Shown: one piece after another, positions 34,850 to 44,471 of the stretch | Numbering within the stretch: the stretch's first letter is position 1 | How the letters are laid out: every line of letters starts with the position of its first letter | Assembly (NCBI GenBank): GCA_020635955.1 | Contig: JACJYW010000007.1 | Coordinates: 186,001 to 250,000 of the forward strand | Direction: 5' to 3' | From: Crocinitomicaceae bacterium | GTDB taxonomy: Bacteria > Bacteroidota > Bacteroidia > Flavobacteriales_D > Crocinitomicaceae | Length of the DNA: 64,000 nucleotides | The notes under the pieces: generated by a model | Seen by the model: the letters and a program-made list of their open reading frames with translations, nothing else | Told to the model about the DNA's origin: nothing | Databases searched by the model: none | Made by a program: the position numbers and the translations under genes

Positions 34850-37093
34850 TTGGAAAAGATCATTGTATACATACTATTCTTCGCATTTCTAATTTCGAAT
34901 GAAGCAGCATTTTCGCAAACGGCTGAAGAAATTCAATTAGATTATGATCAATTCCTTGATCTGGAATTTTCTGAACCCGATAAAGCATATTCCTTTTTGA
35001 TCAATGGTCTGAACAATGCAAAATCGATTCATAACAATGAGCTTATCGGATATGGCTTCAAGTATCTGTCCTGGTATTATGAGGATATGGAAGATCTAAA
35101 TACATCTTTATCATATATTGATTCTTCTATTATTTATAATAAGTTACTGTCAGATCCCACAGAATTAGCAAATGGTTATAATCAAAAAGGAAACCTACTG
35201 TCAGATATGGCATTCCTTGATTCGAGTCTCATTTTTTATGAGGAAGCACTCACAATATTCAAAAAGCAATCTGATTTTGAAGGGATCGCGAAAGTCACTA
35301 ACAATATTGGTCTTGCCTATACAGATAAAGGGGACTACTTAAAAGCGATCGATTATTATCATCAATCCATAGAACAAAGTGAAGCCATCAATGATCTGGA
35401 AAGTCTGGGAGATGTCTATAATAATCTGGGAACTTTGTTTACTCAAATAGAGGATTATGAGCAAGCATTGGCCTATCATGAAAAAGCATATGAAATAAGA
35501 ATTAAAGGAGATGATCCTATGCGCTTAAGCTCGGTTGTGCTTAACATGGGTAGGATCTACCTTACACAGGACCAACTTAAAAAATCAAGGAACTACTTTT
35601 TTCAATCCCTTGCTATCGATCAGGAAATGGATGACCTTAATGGTGTTGCTCTGAATTTCAATAATATTGGTTTATCATACTTCAAAGAAGGAATTTTAGA
35701 TTCCGCTTTATTTTATTACAAAGCCTCATTAGAATTGAGAATTGAACTGGATGATCCCTTCGGCATGGCTTTGTCATACATTAATTTGGGTGAATATTAC
35801 TCAACTGTTGGTGACATAAACAAGTCGATTGAGAACTGTAATAGATCTTATGAAATAACTTATGAAAAAAACATTCCTTATGAAAGATTATCGGCCTGTA
35901 ATTGCCTATATGAAGCTTATGAAAAACAAGGTAATATCACAAAAGCTTACAAGTATCTAAAGGAATCTGTTGAACTGGAAGAATTATTGAATTCAGAATC
36001 CAATACCAAAGAATTAACTAAGAATGAAATGCAATTTGTGTTTCATTACAAAGAACTTGAAGACAGCCTAAAACAGGCGGAGATACTTGCTCAAAAAGAA
36101 TTTGAGATAAAATCTACTCAACTTGAAAAAGATAAATTATCAGCAGAAAAAAGGAGCCAAATGTGGCTATTCTCAGTCATTGGATTCTTTCTGGTAGTTA
36201 TTGGAGGAATTATCTATCAACAATTAAGAAGACAGAAAAAACAAAATCAGATCATTAGAGAAAAGAACGAATACATCAAACATCAAAAAGAAGAGATAGA
36301 CCAAAGTATTGCCTATGCCCAAAAGATCCAGGATACGGCTTTACCTAGTAAGAATTTGGAAAATCTATTTGATGACAGCTTGTTGATCTACTTACCTAGA
36401 GACGTGGTAAGTGGTGACTTTTATTGGTTAGAGGGCAATGATCGTTATTCTTATTTCGCTGTAGCCGATTGTACCGGACATGGTATACCTGGAGCCTTCA
36501 TTTCAATGATCGGAACTATTCTATTAAATGAGATCTATAATTCGAAACAACTGACCAAACCTGGAGATATTCTTGATGAATTGAATCGATTGATCCAGCT
36601 GACTTTAATGAGCAGAACAGGGCATCAAATGAAAGACGGAATGGATATTTCCTTTTGCCGATTTGACAAAGAAACCAATCTGCTGGAATTCGCAGGGGCA
36701 AACAATCCGGTATGGATCATTTCAAAGGCAACGCAGCTTGAAATTGATGGTAAAATGGCAGCTCCTGACATGAGTTCATCTTCGAATCTTTTCGAAATTA
36801 AAGCGGATAAACAACCTATTGGTAAGTACGCAGATGAAAACCGATCATTTCAAACCCATACTGTTCAATTGAACAAAGGCGATCAGATCTATTTGTTCTC
36901 TGATGGATATGCCGATCAGTTTGGAGGAGAGAACGGTAAAAAATTCAAGTATAAACCTTTCAAGAGCTTATTGATAGAAACGTCTGGCCTATCTGGAGAG
37001 ATTCAAAAGGAACGAATTATAGCATCATTTACAAATTGGAAGGGAGATTACGAACAAGTAGATGATATTTGCATTATTGGAGTAAAGGCATAA
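34850..37093 (+). CDS. TPR-repeat sensor with SpoIIE/PP2C phosphatase domain
   Basis: 747 aa. TTG start with a signal peptide (EKIIVYILFFAFLISNEAAFSQ). Eight or so tetratricopeptide repeats follow in the periplasm (about 40-385), then a membrane helix (MWLFSVIGFFLVVIGGIIYQ, about 440-460) and a coiled linker. The cytoplasmic SpoIIE-type phosphatase has metal-binding motifs VVSGDFYWLEG and AVADCTGHGIPGAFISMIG, and a late YLFSDGYADQFGG. This is the common Bacteroidota architecture that couples an extracytoplasmic signal to dephosphorylation of STAS-type targets. The target here is unknown. Stop codon adjoins a bidirectional terminator. Confidence 0.9.
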   Translation: MEKIIVYILFFAFLISNEAAFSQTAEEIQLDYDQFLDLEFSEPDKAYSFLINGLNNAKSIHNNELIGYGFKYLSWYYEDMEDLNTSLSYIDSSIIYNKLLSDPTELANGYNQKGNLLSDMAFLDSSLIFYEEALTIFKKQSDFEGIAKVTNNIGLAYTDKGDYLKAIDYYHQSIEQSEAINDLESLGDVYNNLGTLFTQIEDYEQALAYHEKAYEIRIKGDDPMRLSSVVLNMGRIYLTQDQLKKSRNYFFQSLAIDQEMDDLNGVALNFNNIGLSYFKEGILDSALFYYKASLELRIELDDPFGMALSYINLGEYYSTVGDINKSIENCNRSYEITYEKNIPYERLSACNCLYEAYEKQGNITKAYKYLKESVELEELLNSESNTKELTKNEMQFVFHYKELEDSLKQAEILAQKEFEIKSTQLEKDKLSAEKRSQMWLFSVIGFFLVVIGGIIYQQLRRQKKQNQIIREKNEYIKHQKEEIDQSIAYAQKIQDTALPSKNLENLFDDSLLIYLPRDVVSGDFYWLEGNDRYSYFAVADCTGHGIPGAFISMIGTILLNEIYNSKQLTKPGDILDELNRLIQLTLMSRTGHQMKDGMDISFCRFDKETNLLEFAGANNPVWIISKATQLEIDGKMAAPDMSSSSNLFEIKADKQPIGKYADENRSFQTHTVQLNKGDQIYLFSDGYADQFGGENGKKFKYKPFKSLLIETSGLSGEIQKERIIASFTNWKGDYEQVDDICIIGVKA

Positions 37094-37119
37094 AAAAACC
37101 CTCTCGGTTATGAGAGGGC
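37092..37119. terminator. Bidirectional intrinsic terminator between the SpoIIE-type gene and tRNA-Leu
   Basis: CCCTCTC/GAGAGGG (37099-37105 and 37112-37118) around a six-base loop. On the minus strand it is followed by seven T (tRNA side); on the plus strand by CTTT. Confidence 0.8.
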
Positions 37120-37123
37120 TTTG

Positions 37124-37204
37124 TACCTAGGGCGGGAATCGAACCCGCACTCCAGTGGAACACGAGTTTGAGTCGTGCGCGTCTACCAATTCCGCCACCT
37201 AGGC
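37124..37204 (-). tRNA. tRNA-Leu (anticodon CAA)
   Basis: 81 bases on the minus strand. Acceptor GCCTAGG pairs with CCTAGGT (last pair G-U), discriminator A, CCA not encoded. The D arm contains GGTAG, the anticodon stem CACGA/TCGTG holds loop CTCAAAC (anticodon CAA), a short class II variable arm (TCCA/TGGA) is present, and the T arm is GCGGG TTCGATT CCCGC. Reads UUG codons. Confidence 0.96.
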
Positions 37205-37324
37205 ATTTTTCAAGTGACGTAACCATCCTTTTTGATTCAGGACCGCCACCTGGACTAATAGCAGACAATTCTACTAAAATTGAGGTCGCAAATTTAGTAA
37301 TTTTTTAATATCAGAAACGGAATA

Positions 37325-39592
37325 TTATCGGATCAAAGAAATATTTCCTTTTTTCGATACGGTTTGACCGTTGATCAAATAGCCATCTAGGGTATAAACA
37401 AAGACAGCTGAGTTAAGTTCTTTACCTTTCCAGGTACCATCCCAGCAGATGTTCTCTGAACTGCTTTCAAAAACAGCTTCTCCCCATCTGTTATAGATCG
37501 TGAAGGTCAGTTGTTCATAGCAATCTGTATATACACAAAGTATGTCATTTTCACCGTCATTGTTTGGTGAAAAGGCAGATGGAACAAACACTTCTCCACA
37601 TACAATTTCTATATACACCCAGGTACAGGCTTCATTCACGCAACCATTCGCATCTGTTACTGTAACGCAGTATTGTGTTGCTACATCTGGTGAGGCTATT
37701 GGTGAAGCGCAGTCATCACAACTTAGTTCATCATTCGGTGTCCAGCTATAACTTACACCTCCTGTGGCTGATAGCATTGCAAAATCTCCCCAGTAGATCG
37801 TTGTGTCCATACTGGTAGTTACCACCGGTTGTGGATACACGGTTACAAATACTGAATCTGTTGCCGTACATCCATTGCCATCTGTTACAACTACCGTTGC
37901 CATTGCTGAGTCAATTCCTGTCGCTATGGAATCGGTGCTTATAACCGGTGACCAGTTATAGGTAAACCCTCCTACTCCTCCACTGGCTGTTACACTGGCT
38001 GATCCAAGTAGTGGTGCACATACATTGGTTGGGGTAAGAACGAGTTGGATCTGTGATGGTTCAATGATCGTAACATCTGCTGTTACGGTACATCCTCCAT
38101 CCACATCTGTTACCGTTACGGTATAGCTTCCTGCTGCCAGGTTGCTTGCATTGGATGTCGTTTGTGCCGGTGTGGTATTCCAGCTATAGGTATAGTTTCC
38201 TGATCCTCCGCTTACTGTTGCACTGGCTGTTCCATTGGATTGTCCAAAACAGCTAGCTGCTGTTCCACTGGCTGATACTTGTGGGTCAACGACTGAGATG
38301 CTTTGTGTTGAGGTAGCTGTACAAGCTCCTGAGGTGATCGAATAAGTTACTGTTTGTGTTCCATTGGTTGGATCAAATACATTACCCGTTACGCCTGTTC
38401 CTGACCAGCTTCCTCCTGTATCTCCTGTAATAAGGTTATCCAGGTTGATAGGTGTACTTGAGGTACACAGCATGGTGGTGGTCCATGATGGATCTGATGC
38501 AGGGGTTACAGTGATCGTTTGAGTTAGTTGATCCTGACATCCTCCTGAACCTATGGTGTAAGTTATACTTTGTGTTCCGGCTGATGGATCAAAGTTTGTT
38601 CCGCTAACTCCTGTTCCTGACCAGGTTCCTCCTACATCTCCGGTAATAAAAGTAGAAAGATCAAATGGTGCATCACTCTCACAGATATTGGCCGGGATCG
38701 TCCATGCAGGATCATATAAGGCAGCTACCGTAATGGTCTGGGTTACAGCATCAGTACATGGTGCTGTCCCTGTGGTATAAGTAATGCTTTGCGTTCCTAC
38801 TGACGGGTCGAACATACTTCCTGTTATACCGGTTCCTGACCAGGTTCCTCCTGATGCTCCGGTAATAAAGGTGGAAAGATCGATTGGTGAATCTCCCAAA
38901 CACAATCCAACTGGTACTGTCCATGCTCCGGATGGTAAGGTCGCTACGTTTATGGTTAATGCCAGTTGATCATCACATGGTGCTGTTCCTACTGTATAAG
39001 TAATACTTTGCGTTCCAACAGATGGGTCGAACATGTTTCCTGATATACCTGTTCCTGAGAAGGTTCCTCCTGTAGTTCCTGTGATCAGGGTTGAAAGATC
39101 CACTTGTGGTGAAGCTGTACATAATCCTGTTGGTGCTGACCAGGTAGCATCTGCCTGTGTACCTACTGTTATTGTTTGGGTTACCACATCATTACATGGA
39201 GCTGTTCCTACTGTATAGGTAATACTTTGGGTTCCTACTGATGGATCGAACATGTTTCCTGAAATACCGGTTCCTGAAAATGTTCCTCCAGTGGTTCCTG
39301 TTACAAAAGTTGAAAGGTCAATTGGTGAACCTGAATCACAAAGTCCAGTTGGGATCGTCCAGCTCGCATCTGCATTTGATACCACGTTAATGGATAATGA
39401 TAATGCATCATTACAAGGGGCTGTTCCTACACTATAGGTTACTGTTTGTGTTCCGTTCGCAGGATCGAACATGTTACCTGTTACTCCCGTTCCTGACCAG
39501 GTTCCTCCAGCTGTACCGGTCACATAGGTATCCAGGTTAATTGCTGAACCTGTTGAACACAATGGCCCAGGGTTCGTCCAGGTGGCGTCTGC
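37325..39592 (-). repeat. 2.27-kb duplicated segment, copy 1 (partner 44472-46739)
   Basis: Aligns base for base with 44472-46739 at a constant offset of 7147 with no length difference. I see no mismatch from about 38403 to 39592, and scattered substitutions from 37325 to about 38400. Similarity stops abruptly after the shared GGCGTCTGC at 39592/46739. Confidence 0.9.
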
Positions 39593-40708
39593 CTGTGGAG
39601 TTACAGTAATAGTTTGCGTTACCGCATCATCACATGGTGCCGTTCCAACTGAATAAGTAATGCTTTGAGTTCCAACAGAAGTATTGAACATGTTTCCTGT
39701 AATACCTGTTCCCGACCAGGTTCCTCCAGCAGTTCCGGTTATATAGGTTGACAAATCAATAGATCCGGATGAAGTACATAATCCAGTTGGAATAGTCCAG
39801 GTTGCAGTAGCTGAAGGAGTGATAGTTATTGTTTGAGTAGAATCACAACCATTAGGAGATGTATAAGTAACAGATTGAGTTCCAGAAGCAGGATTAAATG
39901 TATTCCCAGAAACTCCAGTCCCAGACCAGGTTCCACCTGTATCTCCTGTAATTAATGTATTTAGGTTAATTGGACCATCCGCAGAGCAAGCTGTAGTTGT
40001 TGTCCACCCCGCATTACACGTAGAAACTACTGGTTCTACAATGAAGTCATCTACATAAAGGTATACTGTTGAATACGAACCAGCTCCAGCAGCATAAGTA
40101 GTGGTATTAACATCAGTTTTAAAATTCCCAAGTGTCATATACAATTCACCCCCAACTGCCGTATATTGGTAAGAAACCTGAATCCAATTAACCTTATCAG
40201 TTATTACCGTTGTATTTTGAATCTGAGGTGTAATGGTAGTGATTGGAGCCCAGTTACCACCTGTTCCGGTAACAGGAACATTGGAAAAGTACAATTCCAG
40301 ACCGTCATCTGTTCCAAATTGAGAATTATCTGATAGACTCACCCAAAATGAAATATCGTAAGTGGTACCTGCAACCATTGGTGAGGTAAAAGTACAATAG
40401 GTATATTCTCTAAAATTGGGAGTAGCCTGGTAATAAACTGCAAATCCAAAATAGCCAACTCCTGTATGTGCTGCCTGGTTACCGAATGCATTATTAGGAA
40501 CACTCGCAATCCCAGTGTTACAGGCATTCAACATATCTGCAGAACCTGTATGATTGGTGATCATTTGCCAGCCAATTAAATTATTGACTTGCGCCACCCC
40601 AGTTGGACAAGCGGTGTAATTCTCTAATGATGGATTAGGTACAATATTTTGACCATAAGACCAATTAATAATCCCCAGAGCAACCAGTACAGTATATAGC
40701 TTTTTCAT
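37325..40708 (-). CDS. Adhesin-like giant protein with repeated stalk and CHU_C T9SS domain (first of three)
   Basis: 1127 aa, secreted (MKKLYTVLVALGIINWSYGQ). The head (about 20-235) resembles a jelly-roll binding domain (VPNPSLENYTACP..., FWVSLSDNSQ..., VYLYVDDFIVEP). Eight stalk modules of about 67 aa follow (xxxWTIPTGLC...IDLSTYITG.GGTWSGTGITG.MFDPSVGTQSITYTVG). Next are two SprB-like repeats (CFGQSNGTASATVSGGSGNYTYSWN), a PKD-like domain, and the gliding-associated C-terminal domain (VCGEVFVPSAFSPNNDGEND...VFVYTLDGYLINGQTVSKKGNISLIR). The product should be carried by T9SS to the surface. Its 3' two thirds are nearly identical to the gene at 44472. Confidence 0.9.
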   Translation of the reverse strand: MKKLYTVLVALGIINWSYGQNIVPNPSLENYTACPTGVAQVNNLIGWQMITNHTGSADMLNACNTGIASVPNNAFGNQAAHTGVGYFGFAVYYQATPNFREYTYCTFTSPMVAGTTYDISFWVSLSDNSQFGTDDGLELYFSNVPVTGTGGNWAPITTITPQIQNTTVITDKVNWIQVSYQYTAVGGELYMTLGNFKTDVNTTTYAAGAGSYSTVYLYVDDFIVEPVVSTCNAGWTTTTACSADGPINLNTLITGDTGGTWSGTGVSGNTFNPASGTQSVTYTSPNGCDSTQTITITPSATATWTIPTGLCTSSGSIDLSTYITGTAGGTWSGTGITGNMFNTSVGTQSITYSVGTAPCDDAVTQTITVTPQADATWTNPGPLCSTGSAINLDTYVTGTAGGTWSGTGVTGNMFDPANGTQTVTYSVGTAPCNDALSLSINVVSNADASWTIPTGLCDSGSPIDLSTFVTGTTGGTFSGTGISGNMFDPSVGTQSITYTVGTAPCNDVVTQTITVGTQADATWSAPTGLCTASPQVDLSTLITGTTGGTFSGTGISGNMFDPSVGTQSITYTVGTAPCDDQLALTINVATLPSGAWTVPVGLCLGDSPIDLSTFITGASGGTWSGTGITGSMFDPSVGTQSITYTTGTAPCTDAVTQTITVAALYDPAWTIPANICESDAPFDLSTFITGDVGGTWSGTGVSGTNFDPSAGTQSITYTIGSGGCQDQLTQTITVTPASDPSWTTTMLCTSSTPINLDNLITGDTGGSWSGTGVTGNVFDPTNGTQTVTYSITSGACTATSTQSISVVDPQVSASGTAASCFGQSNGTASATVSGGSGNYTYSWNTTPAQTTSNASNLAAGSYTVTVTDVDGGCTVTADVTIIEPSQIQLVLTPTNVCAPLLGSASVTASGGVGGFTYNWSPVISTDSIATGIDSAMATVVVTDGNGCTATDSVFVTVYPQPVVTTSMDTTIYWGDFAMLSATGGVSYSWTPNDELSCDDCASPIASPDVATQYCVTVTDANGCVNEACTWVYIEIVCGEVFVPSAFSPNNDGENDILCVYTDCYEQLTFTIYNRWGEAVFESSSENICWDGTWKGKELNSAVFVYTLDGYLINGQTVSKKGNISLIR

Positions 40709-40766
40709 TTGAAAACAACTGATAATGAATCGTAAATTACGAATTTTTCAGGAATTCCAAGAATTG

Positions 40767-43700
40767 CTATTTAACCAGTGATACATTTCCTTTTAATGAA
40801 ACAACCTGACCGTTAAGCAATCTTCCGTCAACTGTATATACAAATACAGCAGGATTCAATTCCTTTCCATTCCATGTCCCATCCCAACAGATGTCTTCAG
40901 AAGAATTTTGGAACACCTTTTCACCCCATCTATTGTAGACAGTGAAAGTTAACTGATCCCAACAATCTGTATATACACATAAGAAATCATTCTCGCCATC
41001 ATCATTCGGAGAAAAGGCAGTAGGAACAAATACTTCACCGCATACTAATTCAATATCTACGAAGGTGCAGGCATCATTGATACATCCATACATATCCGTT
41101 ACTGTAACACAATAAGTTGTTGGGATATCAGGAGTGGCAACTGGATTTGGACAATCATCACAACTCAGGTCAGCATTTGGACTCCAATTGTATCCAATTC
41201 CTCCAGATGCTGTTAGCAAGGCAAAATCGCCCCAGTAAATTAGTGTGTCAGGACTGATAACTATCGTTGGCTGCGGATAAACAGTAACGAAAACCGAATC
41301 CGTAACGACACATCCATTACCATCAGTAACTACAACGGTAGCCATTGCAGAATCTACACCATCAACAGTTGAGGCGGTACTTGGGACAGGAGACCAGTTA
41401 TAGGTAAATCCTCCTACTCCCCCAGATGCTGATACGCTCGCAGATCCAAGAGCAGGTGCACAAACATTAGTAGGTGTAAGTGTCAATAAAATTTGTGTTG
41501 GTTCAATAATAGTAACATCAGCTGTAGTGGTACAACCAGCATCAACATCTGTTACAGTCACAGTATATGTACCAGCTGCTAAGCCAGTAGCATTGGCTGA
41601 TGCTTGCGCAGGTGTGGTATTCCAGCTATAAGTATAGTTTCCTGAACCACCCGTTGCACTAGCACTTGCAGTTCCATCTGCCAGTCCAAAACAACTTGCG
41701 TTGGTAGAAGTAGCAGATGCAGCCGGTGTTACGGCCGATATTGTTTGAGCAGATGTGGCAATACATGCACCCGAAGTAACTGTATACGTAACAGATTGCG
41801 AACCATTGGTAGGATCAAATACATTCCCAGTCACCCCTGTTCCAGACCAGGTTCCTCCTGTTGTTCCTGTAATTAAATTATCAAGGTTAATAGGTGCACT
41901 TGAAGTACACATCAAAGTTGTTGTCCATGATGGATCCGGCATGGTTGAAACTGTTATCGTTTGTGCCAAAAGGTCCATACAAGAACCGGAACCAACCGTA
42001 TAAGTAATAGATTGAGTTCCTACTGATGGATCAAACATATTTCCCGAAATTCCTGTTCCTGACCAAACACCACCTGGGTTTCCTGTTACAAAAGGTGTTA
42101 GGTCAAATGGAGCGTCCGTTTCACAAATATTCGTTGGAATTGTCCAGTTTGGATCCGGTAAAGTCACGACATTTATTGTTTGTGTTACCACGTGGTTACA
42201 AGGTACGGTTCCTACTTCATAAGTGATACTTTGTGTTCCGGAAGCCGGATCAAAAGTACTTCCCGTCATACCCGTTCCAGTCCAGGTTCCTCCAAGATCT
42301 CCAGTAATATAGGCTGTTAAATCAATTGGTGCATCACCAATACAAAGACCTGTTGGAACCGTCCATGACCCATTTGGTAAAGCAGCCACATTGATGGTAA
42401 CATCCAATTGATCATCACAAGGTGCAATACCAACTGAATACGTTATCGTTTGAGTACCTACTGAAGGGTCGAACATATTTCCTGAAATTCCTGTTCCGGA
42501 AAAAGTTCCTCCTGTTGTTCCGGTAATATAAGTTGATAGATCTACTTGAGGTGAGGCCGTACATAAACCAGTCGGTGCAGACCATGTTGCGTCTGTTTGT
42601 ACACCTACGTTGATAGTTTGAGTTAATACATCATTACAAGGTACCGTACCAACAGAGTAAGTAATACTTTGCGTTCCAACAGAAGGGTCAAACATATTTC
42701 CTGTAATTCCGGTTCCAGACCATGTTCCACCAGCCGTTCCAGTCACATAAGTTGAAAGATCAATTGGTGTTCCTGAATCACAAAGCCCGGTTGGGATAGT
42801 CCAGCTGGCATCTGCATTAGACACCACAGTTATCAATTGAGATAATACGTCATCACATGGAGCTGTACCAACTGTATAGGTAATAGTTTGTGAACCATTA
42901 CTTGGATCGAACATATTTCCTGTAACACCAGTACCAGACCATGTACCTCCTGTTGTTCCAGTGATATAAGTATTTAAATCCACAGGTGAACCTGTTGTAC
43001 ATAATGCTGGTGGAATTGTCCAAGTTGCATCCGCTTGAGGCGTTACTGTAATCGTTTGTGTAACTGCATCATCACAAGGAGCTGTCCCTACAGTGTAAGT
43101 AATACTTTGTGTACCTACTGAAGGATCAAACATACTTCCTGTAATACCCGTTCCTGACCAAGTTCCTCCAGTTGTTCCTGTGATGTAAGTACTTAGATCT
43201 ATAGGAGAACCTGAATCACAAAGCCCTGTTGGTATCGTCCATGTAGCAGTTGCAGTAGGTGTTACTGTAATAGTTTGAACGGATGTACATCCTAACGGCG
43301 CAGTATATGTGACAGATTGAGTTCCTGAAGCCGGGTTAAATGAAGATCCGGTAACTCCGGTGCCCGACCAGTTTCCTCCGGTATCTCCTGTAATTAAAGC
43401 ACTTAAATTTATTGATGGATCAGTAGAACAGACCGGTGTTGGCACTGTCCATGACGCATCACAGGCACACATTGGAGCTGTATAAGTTTGAGTAACCGTA
43501 CAAGAAGGATCTGAGGTAAAATAAGCTGTAACATCACAACCTAAACCATTAGGGTTTTGACCGGTTAAAGTATAGTTCAAAGGTGATGTAAAAGGCGGGC
43601 TAAATACTTGTTGAACCCCGTTGCAATCTTCAACGATCAATTGTCCCCCAGCAGGTGGATTAAGGAAGGTGAATGTACCTGTGGTTGAATAAACTCCACC

Positions 43701-44288
43701 AGCACAGGCTCCCGGAGTAGCTGTAATTGATTGGGCAGCACAACAACTTAGACTCAGACAGTTGTAATGAGCTGTGACATTAGGACTTCTTGGCGTAAAA
43801 CTAGCCGCAAATGGATAATCTTTTCCCGTACCACATTTGATCTGTAGGTTAGCATCAGAAGCAATTACAGTTCCTACACCTGGTCCATTCGTATAATCAA
43901 TACTTCCAGAAGTACTTGTACTAGTAATATAGAATGCTCCAACATCTCCAGCACACAATATTACACTAATTGGAATTGGAATTGGTGTAGCTACGTTTAC
44001 GGGACCATTAACTCCAGCAGCGGTACCTAACAATGTCCATCCTGCAGCATTATTTTGAAATCCAACGTGTGTACCTGGTCGATAATAAATCTCGAATGTA
44101 TGTGTTGTACCGCCACAGTTGATATCCCAACTAGTGATCTCAACACTGGTAATAGCCTGAACATCAAACATAATTCCGTCCTGACCATTGTTTTGATTGT
44201 ATGCCGTTGCCAAAGGACCACATTGCCCGTAAGCTAGCTGAATAGCCACAATTGCAGCAAATGCGAATAGTACTTTAATAGATTTCAT
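40767..44288 (-). CDS. Adhesin-like giant protein with repeated stalk and CHU_C T9SS domain (second of three)
   Basis: 1173 aa from ATG 44288, which starts the signal peptide (MKSIKVLFAFAAIVAIQLAYGQ); an ATG ten codons upstream is less suitable. The head (about 22-290) is different from its neighbours: a Cys-containing beta-rich domain with VEITSWDINCGGTTHTFEIYYRPG and a second part ending SDPSCTVTQTYTAPMCACDAS. Eight stalk modules follow in the same order as in the neighbours. Then come SprB-like repeats, a PKD-like domain and the CHU_C domain. The stalk is similar in protein but clearly diverged in DNA from the flanking copies. Confidence 0.9.
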   Translation of the reverse strand: MKSIKVLFAFAAIVAIQLAYGQCGPLATAYNQNNGQDGIMFDVQAITSVEITSWDINCGGTTHTFEIYYRPGTHVGFQNNAAGWTLLGTAAGVNGPVNVATPIPIPISVILCAGDVGAFYITSTSTSGSIDYTNGPGVGTVIASDANLQIKCGTGKDYPFAASFTPRSPNVTAHYNCLSLSCCAAQSITATPGACAGGVYSTTGTFTFLNPPAGGQLIVEDCNGVQQVFSPPFTSPLNYTLTGQNPNGLGCDVTAYFTSDPSCTVTQTYTAPMCACDASWTVPTPVCSTDPSINLSALITGDTGGNWSGTGVTGSSFNPASGTQSVTYTAPLGCTSVQTITVTPTATATWTIPTGLCDSGSPIDLSTYITGTTGGTWSGTGITGSMFDPSVGTQSITYTVGTAPCDDAVTQTITVTPQADATWTIPPALCTTGSPVDLNTYITGTTGGTWSGTGVTGNMFDPSNGSQTITYTVGTAPCDDVLSQLITVVSNADASWTIPTGLCDSGTPIDLSTYVTGTAGGTWSGTGITGNMFDPSVGTQSITYSVGTVPCNDVLTQTINVGVQTDATWSAPTGLCTASPQVDLSTYITGTTGGTFSGTGISGNMFDPSVGTQTITYSVGIAPCDDQLDVTINVAALPNGSWTVPTGLCIGDAPIDLTAYITGDLGGTWTGTGMTGSTFDPASGTQSITYEVGTVPCNHVVTQTINVVTLPDPNWTIPTNICETDAPFDLTPFVTGNPGGVWSGTGISGNMFDPSVGTQSITYTVGSGSCMDLLAQTITVSTMPDPSWTTTLMCTSSAPINLDNLITGTTGGTWSGTGVTGNVFDPTNGSQSVTYTVTSGACIATSAQTISAVTPAASATSTNASCFGLADGTASASATGGSGNYTYSWNTTPAQASANATGLAAGTYTVTVTDVDAGCTTTADVTIIEPTQILLTLTPTNVCAPALGSASVSASGGVGGFTYNWSPVPSTASTVDGVDSAMATVVVTDGNGCVVTDSVFVTVYPQPTIVISPDTLIYWGDFALLTASGGIGYNWSPNADLSCDDCPNPVATPDIPTTYCVTVTDMYGCINDACTFVDIELVCGEVFVPTAFSPNDDGENDFLCVYTDCWDQLTFTVYNRWGEKVFQNSSEDICWDGTWNGKELNPAVFVYTVDGRLLNGQVVSLKGNVSLVK

Positions 44289-44471
44289 ATTTCGAAATAT
44301 AAATAGACTGAGGTTCAAAAAGCTTTTATATTTCTAAAACGAGTGATCTATATCAATAGTTGTTTCAAAAACTAAGGAAAAGTTACGAAATTTTTAGTTT
44401 CTGAAAAATAATCAGGTTCGAAATTGAAAATTCAAAAAAATAAACCCTTTAGAGACTTGATTATAAGCATA

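Noticed and set aside
37074..37268. Minus-strand open frame of 64 codons across the tRNA
   Set aside because: It is the translation of tRNA-Leu and its flanks; the RNA gene explains the sequence.
37205..37324. A second tRNA or promoter next to tRNA-Leu
   Set aside because: No cloverleaf; TTTG and TAGAATTG words on the minus strand are too poorly spaced to call.
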